Under the pieces are notes generated by a model. It made no database searches and was not told where the DNA came from. It saw only the letters and a list, made by a program, of their open reading frames with translations. Source: JAIVJG01 sp964236735 (lineage in GTDB: Bacteria > Acidobacteriota > Blastocatellia > Pyrinomonadales > Pyrinomonadaceae). Taken from it: 64,000 nt of DNA. Below, one piece after another: positions 59,577 to 64,000 of this stretch. Where the stretch lies: assembly GCA_964236735.1 (NCBI GenBank), contig CAXSFM010000005.1:62001-126000 (forward strand). Reading direction: 5' to 3'. Every line of letters starts with the position of its first letter. Within the stretch, counting starts at the first letter, position 1. The translations under genes were made by a program, and so were the position numbers.

Positions 59577-60704
59577 ATGCCAGTCTATAAACGCAAATGG
59601 AAGGACGAGCAGACGGGTCGGACGCGCACGGGCAGCTACTATTTCAAGTTCGTCGTGGACGGCGTGACCTACAAGGAGACCGTCAAGACGGCGCGGACGA
59701 AGCCGCAGGCGCAGGCGGCGGAGCGCAGGGCGCGGCAGGAAGTTCACGAAGGGGTCTATGGCGGACGAAGCCGGCAGATGCTCTTTTCGCAATTCGTGAA
59801 TGAAATCTTTTTGCCGTGGTCTGAGCAGAACAGTAAGGCGTCGAGCCATTACAAACAGCAACTGCAAGCCAGGATGATTTGCGAATACTTCAAAGGCCGC
59901 ACGCTCGGCCAAGTTTCATCGCTCGCCGTCGAGCGTTTCAAGCGCGACCGGGCGGCCACCGCCACCAAGCAGGACGAAGCGCGGTCGCCGCACACGGTCA
60001 ACTCAGAGTTGACGACGCTCTCAGGAATTCTCACGCTGGCCGCCCGGCACAAGTACATCCGGGAGAACCCGTGCGGCAAGGTCAAACAGTTGGACGCGGA
60101 GGGCGCACCGGAGAGGCGTCTTTCGCAGGGGGAAGAGACGGCGTTGCTCGTGAGTGCCGAACACGCGCCGCCGTTTCTCAAGCCGATGATTCAACTCGCG
60201 CTCTGGACGGGCTTTCGACAGGGCGAGTTAATCGCGCTCGAAAAGTCGGCGGTGGATTTCAGCCGGAACCGAATATTCGTCGTCAACCCGAAGTGGAAGC
60301 GCGACCGGCGCAAAACCGAGGGCGTGCCGATGAGCGCACAGGTCAGAGAACTGCTCGGCGAGTTATGCCGGTCTGCGCCGGGCGGCTACCTGTTCACCGA
60401 CGAGCAGGGGGGAAGACTCAAGCGGGCGAGGGTGGATCACTTCTTCCGCAAGGCGTGCGAGCGGGCCGGGGTCGCAAATTTACGCTTCCACGACCTCCGG
60501 CACGAATACGGCTCGCGCCTCGGCGACGCCGATGTCAACTTGAAGAAAATCTCCCGCCTGATGGGGCACTCCAACACTCGCCAGACGGAGCGATATGTTC
60601 ACCCGACGGACGACGGCCTGCTCGCGGCAACGGAGGTCGCGGCGCAGAAACCGGCGGAGAAAAGTACCAGAATCGTTCCAGTGAGGCTCAGAGAGGCTGG
60701 CTGA
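59577..60704 (+). CDS. Tyrosine recombinase / integrase
   Basis: A phage-type integrase of 375 residues. An N-terminal arm-binding-like part starts MPVYKRKWKDEQTGRTRTGS, followed by the core-binding SAM-like helices (FSQFVNEIFLPWSEQNSKAS). The catalytic set is complete: Arg in LWTGFRQGELIALE, Lys region in NPKWKRDRRKTEGV, H-x-x-R in LRFHDLRHEYGSRL, His in LMGHSNTRQT, and Tyr in ERYVHPTD. It sits 55 bases from the right core site, and the 19-bp arm-type repeat overlaps its 3' coding end. Thus it very probably inserted this element in the M1-like gene. Confidence 0.95.
   Translation: MPVYKRKWKDEQTGRTRTGSYYFKFVVDGVTYKETVKTARTKPQAQAAERRARQEVHEGVYGGRSRQMLFSQFVNEIFLPWSEQNSKASSHYKQQLQARMICEYFKGRTLGQVSSLAVERFKRDRAATATKQDEARSPHTVNSELTTLSGILTLAARHKYIRENPCGKVKQLDAEGAPERRLSQGEETALLVSAEHAPPFLKPMIQLALWTGFRQGELIALEKSAVDFSRNRIFVVNPKWKRDRRKTEGVPMSAQVRELLGELCRSAPGGYLFTDEQGGRLKRARVDHFFRKACERAGVANLRFHDLRHEYGSRLGDADVNLKKISRLMGHSNTRQTERYVHPTDDGLLAATEVAAQKPAEKSTRIVPVRLREAG
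60664..60682. repeat. 19-bp arm-type repeat, right copy
   Basis: Identical to 42822-42840 and in the same direction; lies inside the integrase 3' end, 76 bp from the right core site. Confidence 0.65.
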
Positions 60705-60758
60705 AACGGGCGGAAAGTCGCATCATGTAAGAGGTTAGAGAGAACGGAAGGACGAGAG

Positions 60759-60781
60759 TCAGCGAATGCGCGTCATCTGCC
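60759..60781. other. Right attachment site (attR core), in the M1-like gene end
   Basis: Second copy of the 23-bp core. Read leftward it encodes the end QMTRIR and the stop codon of the M1-like gene. Confidence 0.88.
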
Positions 60782-62612
60782 GCCAGAAAAATCTGCCGAG
60801 ACGCGAAAAGGTGTTGCGGTCTTTCGCGCTCGCCGTCGGCTCATTCGAGATGCCGAGCGCCGCGGCGAGTTGCGGGTTGGGCGGGGCAATGTCTTCGTCG
60901 CCGTGTTTTTCCGTGAGCCAGCGCGCGAAGATGCGCGTGGCGGCGCGTCGCGCGTCGAGCGAGGCTTCGGCGATGAACGAGCCGCGCAAATCTTCGACGC
61001 CCGCGATCTCGAATTTGTTCGTCTCGTAGTAAGCGCGCAGAGCCTTGAAGAAACGCTCGTCGCCCAGCAGTTGCCTGAGCGCGACAAACATCAGCGCGCC
61101 CTTGCTGGCGACGATGGCAGCATACTGGAAAGAGTTGCGATACTCGCGCGCGGCGCGTTCCGCCGGCATGTCGTCGCCGCCGAAGGTGCGATAGACCTGA
61201 TAGACGCCGCGCAGTTGATCCTCCTGCGCCTGCGCGGCGCGCTCCGTCCCGCGTGCATCTTCGTAGTAGAGCAGCGCAGACCAATGCGCTAATGCCTCGT
61301 CGAGCACGGGCGCGCGTTCCGGGTCGCTGCCGACAGTTGCGCCCCACCATTGATGCGAGACGATGTGCGCGACGGCGAACTCCAGACTGTCTTCCAGAGA
61401 CGCGCGTTGCTCGCGCACGAGTTCCGGCAGATTACGCATCGCAGGCGCATCGAAGTCCACGTAGTACGCGCTCGCAATGACGCCGAGACCGGAGAACTCA
61501 GTGCTGCCGAGTCCGGCGACGAGCGGCGCTTCCGTCACGCTCACGGTCTGGAAGGGCAGCGCGCCGAAGCGCAGTGTGAAGACGCGCACGGCTTCCGCCG
61601 CGACGACAAGGGCCCGCTGCCCGACGCGCTCGTGTTCCGCCGTATAAATCGAGCGCACGCGGACGCCGGAGACGGTGCGTTCCGCCGCGCGCAAATTTCG
61701 TCCGGCGACGAGCGCGAAATTACGCAGGTTCGTTCCCTCGAACGTGCGGCTGCGATGACGCCCGAACTCCGCATCGCCGCGCTCCTCGCCCGATGTGAAC
61801 AGCGCGACATCGCCAAGCGCGTCAACGGTCACGTCGTAATCGGCGACTTCGGCGAAGACCGTATCGCCGACGCTCGTCTCAACCTTGCGCCGCCAGTCCG
61901 TGCCGTCGCGCACGGCGAGGACGGGATAAAAACCGCCGAGCAGCATCACGCCGCGCGAGGAAAAGTTGATGTCGCGCGCGCGCCTCGCCTCGCGCGTGTC
62001 GCGGAGCGCAGCCCCGACCTGCTGGACGACGTGCGCCGTGAGGCTCGTTTCGTCCGGGTCAATGTCGGGCACGCTGCCCTTAAATTCAATCGTCAACTCC
62101 ACGCCCGCGCCGCCCGCGACCGACGCACGCAGCGGCACGCGCAGCGTCGCCCCTTGATCCTCGATGGTGAAGGCGAGCGGCGGCGCGTTCTGTTCTGAAG
62201 TGACTTTCGTCACATCGAGGTGCGGCTCATCGGGCGTCGAAGCAGTTTCGCCCGCGTCACCGGGCAACAGCGTGCCGCCTGACACCGGCGCGACCGCCGT
62301 CGTCGTCGCGGTCGTCGCGGCGGAGCCTTCCGTCAGTTGATTCGGATAGAGATGAAAGTAAACGACTGAGGCCGAATGCGAATCGCGATTGACCCAGCGC
62401 ACGCGCTCCGTGCCCATGAAAGTGCGCGCGTCGAAATCGAGCTTGAGGTTGATTTGATAACGTGCGCGCGCCCCCGCCGTCACGTTTTTCGTCTGACCTC
62501 GCAACGCGGGTGAAAAAAAGGCAAAAGTAAAAAGGCAAAAGGTAAAAGTAAAAACAGGGAACACGCGCCTTGTCTTCACTTTTGCCTTTTGCCCTTTTAC
62601 TTTTGCCTTCAT
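60759..62612 (-). CDS. M1-aminopeptidase-like protein lacking the catalytic Glu
   Basis: Exported protein of 617 residues from ATG 62612, which follows the preceding stop by 4 bases. The signal peptide (MKAKVKGQKAKVKTRRVFPV, then hydrophobic FTFTFCLFTFAFF, cleavage near ALRGQ) is encoded entirely by the heptad hairpin. The saddle domain follows (TAGARARYQINLKLDFDA). The zinc motif reads VAHIVSHQWWG: both His remain but the catalytic Glu is Ile. The third ligand Glu is kept in VLDEALAHWSA. The exopeptidase GAMEN motif is absent (GLGSTEFSGLGV). Probably not an active peptidase. Its 3' end is the attachment site of the 18-kb element. Confidence 0.82.
   Translation of the reverse strand: MKAKVKGQKAKVKTRRVFPVFTFTFCLFTFAFFSPALRGQTKNVTAGARARYQINLKLDFDARTFMGTERVRWVNRDSHSASVVYFHLYPNQLTEGSAATTATTTAVAPVSGGTLLPGDAGETASTPDEPHLDVTKVTSEQNAPPLAFTIEDQGATLRVPLRASVAGGAGVELTIEFKGSVPDIDPDETSLTAHVVQQVGAALRDTREARRARDINFSSRGVMLLGGFYPVLAVRDGTDWRRKVETSVGDTVFAEVADYDVTVDALGDVALFTSGEERGDAEFGRHRSRTFEGTNLRNFALVAGRNLRAAERTVSGVRVRSIYTAEHERVGQRALVVAAEAVRVFTLRFGALPFQTVSVTEAPLVAGLGSTEFSGLGVIASAYYVDFDAPAMRNLPELVREQRASLEDSLEFAVAHIVSHQWWGATVGSDPERAPVLDEALAHWSALLYYEDARGTERAAQAQEDQLRGVYQVYRTFGGDDMPAERAAREYRNSFQYAAIVASKGALMFVALRQLLGDERFFKALRAYYETNKFEIAGVEDLRGSFIAEASLDARRAATRIFARWLTEKHGDEDIAPPNPQLAAALGISNEPTASAKDRNTFSRLGRFFWRQMTRIR
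62518..62609. repeat. Heptad-period inverted repeat in a signal peptide, locus 12
   Basis: Left arm 62518-62555 (AGGCAAA, AGTAAAA, AGGTAAA units) and right arm 62576-62609 (CCTTTTG, CCCTTTT, ACTTTTG). Stem of about 34 bp. Read as codons on the minus strand, one arm gives Lys/Val/Ala and the other Phe/Leu/Thr. Confidence 0.9.
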
Positions 62613-62616
62613 TCGA

Positions 62617-64000
62617 CTACTGCCTTCCGGCTGATCGCTGACTGCTGACGGGTGGACGCTTGTCTTCCGTAATCGTGACGGAGCGAATGCGGTCGCCGCG
62701 CGCGATGCGGTCAATCACGTCGAGATTATCGGTGACGCGAGCGAAGACCGTGTAGCCGCCGTCCAAGTGCGGCTGCGGCGAGTGCGTGACGAACCACTGC
62801 GAGCCGCCCGTATCCTTGCCGGAGAGCGCCATCCCGACCGCGCCGCGCGCGTATGGAATAGTGTTAATCTCGCAGCGAATTTGATAGCCGGGGCCGCCGT
62901 TGCCGTCGCCGCGCGGGTCGCCGCCCTGTATAACGAAGTTCGGCACGACGCGATGAAACGTGATGCCGTTGAAATAATTTTTGCGTGCCAGTTCGATGAA
63001 GTTGTCCACTGTGAGCGGCGCGTCTTCCGGCAATAACTCCATCGTAAACGTGCCCTTATCAGTCACGATAAAGGCGCGCACGCGCTTGCTGATGCGTGCC
63101 AGCGCGCGCTGGTAATCAACGTCGTGATTGCGTGAGGCGACGGTTTCGATGCGACCGCCCGTTGTCGTCGCTGCCGTGCTGCCCGTCGCGCGCTCGCGCA
63201 GAAGGTCGGCGGCGCGTCGGCGGACGATGTAGTCGGTCACGTCCAGAGCTTTTTCGATGGCCGCCTTCGGCTCATCGCCTTTTTGTTTGGCAAGCGCGTT
63301 GAGAATGGAGAGCGCGGCGTCGTTCATCCCGTCTTCGAGCGCGCGCGGCAACGCGGTGGCGAGCGCGTGCGAAGATTCTACATCGGCGTCGAGTTCGCCG
63401 AGGATGTCTGCGGCGGTGGCGCGCACGAGCACGTCCTGCGCGCCGAGTCGCGGGCGCACGAACGCGGCGAGATCAATCGGCTTGTAGAGCGCGAGCGAGC
63501 GCAGCAAGTCGGGCACGGCGAGCGCGGGCGTCGAGGGGTCGTCGAGCCAGCCGCGCAACAGAATCTGCGCGTCGGCTTGCAAGCCCACAGAGCCGTTGCC
63601 GCCCGCCGCGCTCGTCAGGTTGGCGACCTCGCCGAGTCCCTGCCCGAACGCCGAGACGGCCTGCCATGAAGACGTGTTGCCGCGCGTGCCGGATGCGCGG
63701 TTCGACATCTCCGTCAGAGCCTTGTCGCGCACGTACTGCGCGGGCGCGATGCGCGCGAGCGCGATTTCGACTTCGGGCGCGGCGATGCCCGCTCCGCGCA
63801 ATTGCCTCAGCAGTTGAAGGGAGCGCTCGTGGTTCGAGTTCGGCACGACGCGCCCGACGGCGGCGGCGATTTCCAGTAACTCATTCAACTCTGCCGGGTG
63901 CGCGTCGCCGTTCGTCCGCGCCGTCTTGTAAGCCGCGAACAATTCTTCGCCGCGTTTCAAGAGCGGCTCGGCGGCGCGCGCGTCCTTCAACTGCGCGAGC
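62617..64000 (-). CDS. HEAT-repeat and cyclophilin-type peptidyl-prolyl isomerase (5' end off the window)
   Basis: At least 460 residues; the frame stays open to the window edge, so the start is outside. The N-terminal part has HEAT-like helical repeats (LRSLALYKPIDLAAFVRPRL; VRATAADILGELDADVESSH; IVRRRAADLLRERATG). Residues about 310-445 form a cyclophilin domain with FTMELLPEDAPLTVDNFIEL, ITFHRVVPNFVIQGGDPRGD, and GMALSGKDTGGSQWFVTHSP, where the catalytic Arg (FHR) and Gln (SQWF) are present. It assists folding, probably in the envelope. The C-terminal tail (PPVSSQRSAGRQ) is encoded by heptad repeats (62624-62650). Confidence 0.85.
   Translation of the reverse strand, partial: LAQLKDARAAEPLLKRGEELFAAYKTARTNGDAHPAELNELLEIAAAVGRVVPNSNHERSLQLLRQLRGAGIAAPEVEIALARIAPAQYVRDKALTEMSNRASGTRGNTSSWQAVSAFGQGLGEVANLTSAAGGNGSVGLQADAQILLRGWLDDPSTPALAVPDLLRSLALYKPIDLAAFVRPRLGAQDVLVRATAADILGELDADVESSHALATALPRALEDGMNDAALSILNALAKQKGDEPKAAIEKALDVTDYIVRRRAADLLRERATGSTAATTTGGRIETVASRNHDVDYQRALARISKRVRAFIVTDKGTFTMELLPEDAPLTVDNFIELARKNYFNGITFHRVVPNFVIQGGDPRGDGNGGPGYQIRCEINTIPYARGAVGMALSGKDTGGSQWFVTHSPQPHLDGGYTVFARVTDNLDVIDRIARGDRIRSVTITEDKRPPVSSQRSAGRQ

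Larger units (their letters stand above)
42685..60781. mobile_element. 18.1-kb integrative element (prophage remnant or satellite)
   Basis: Bounded by a perfect 23-bp direct repeat (42685-42707 and 60759-60781). The right copy is the 3' coding end of the M1-like gene, so integration kept that gene intact. The tyrosine integrase lies next to the right end. Left arm: two large virion-type polyvalent proteins with small upstream genes. Middle: a minus-strand control block (ParB-like, helix-turn-helix, ImmA-like, SWIM). Right arm: accessory genes and a replication-integration operon with ATGA overlaps. No capsid, portal, tail or terminase gene was recognised. Heptad repeats, frequent outside, are absent inside. 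Confidence 0.88.

Noticed and set aside
57033..60704. Restriction-modification or CBASS-like defence operon
   Set aside because: The genes show replication and integration features; no methyltransferase, nucleotidyltransferase or nuclease motifs were found.
42685..60781. tRNA gene as integration target
   Set aside because: The repeated core is the end of a protein gene and no tRNA-like fold is visible on either side.
62613..62714. Longer start for the second M1-like gene
   Set aside because: It would overlap the cyclophilin gene by about 100 bases and place the signal peptide inside the protein.

Overview
The window comes from a GC-rich Gram-negative bacterium. It encodes outer-membrane assembly (BamA, Skp/OmpH, a LolCDE-type ABC pair), lipid A synthesis (FabZ, LpxA, LpxI) and a large TonB-dependent-receptor-like protein that starts with a carboxypeptidase-regulatory-like domain. 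That receptor type, LpxI instead of LpxH, and the general gene content suggest Acidobacteriota, perhaps Blastocatellia. This placement is an inference from gene families; no rRNA or tRNA gene was seen.

Layout. Positions 1-9990 are almost all minus strand: partial transketolase, a small secreted basic protein, a subtilisin-like protease with a small partner, RsmE, PrmA, Era, an AT-rich PD-(D/E)XK nuclease-like gene, an M20 peptidase and a DUF374 acyltransferase. Positions 10309-31736 are mostly plus strand: a receiver-HATPase fusion, a GT39-type glycosyltransferase, LolC/E and LolD homologues, ClpC, then bamA-ompH-fabZ-lpxA-(foreign lipoprotein)-lpxI, a TonB-receptor-like protein, an ABC exporter whose permease carries a GldG-like tail, and a secreted DUF1080-like protein. 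Positions 31833-42482 hold an M1-peptidase-like protein without zinc ligands fused to TPRs, a hotdog thioesterase, a YD-repeat-like protein, PepA, an SDR reductase, a peroxide module (PerR with a Per-box-like operator, peroxiredoxin, thioredoxin-fold protein), a DUF4112 protein and a histidine phosphatase.

Positions 42685-60781 are an 18.1-kb integrated element bounded by a perfect 23-bp direct repeat. The right copy is the 3' end, including the stop codon, of an M1-peptidase-like gene (60759-62612). The element carries a tyrosine integrase next to its right end, helix-turn-helix proteins, an ImmA/IrrE-type peptidase, a SWIM zinc finger, a ParB-like protein, a TOPRIM-like and a replication-like gene, a VapBC-type toxin-antitoxin pair, a multi-zinc-ribbon protein of unknown function, and two giant virion-type polyvalent proteins. 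No capsid, portal or terminase gene was found. One polyvalent protein gene is frameshifted and a replication-region gene has an in-frame amber stop, so the element looks like a decaying prophage or a phage satellite. After the element come the M1-like gene and a partial HEAT-repeat/cyclophilin gene.

The most unusual signal is a family of intergenic inverted repeats whose arms are built from degenerate units of exactly 7 bp. The unit sequence differs at each locus (GAGGTTA, GTGATAA, AATGATG, TGGTCAG, AGGCAAA, GTTCAAA, GCAGTCA and others) but the 7-bp period and, at most loci, the hairpin geometry are kept. Ten hairpins and two arm-only copies occur, and none lies inside the 18-kb element. At one locus the hairpin is translated and forms the whole signal peptide of the M1-like protein; at another it codes for the N-terminus of the LolD homologue.
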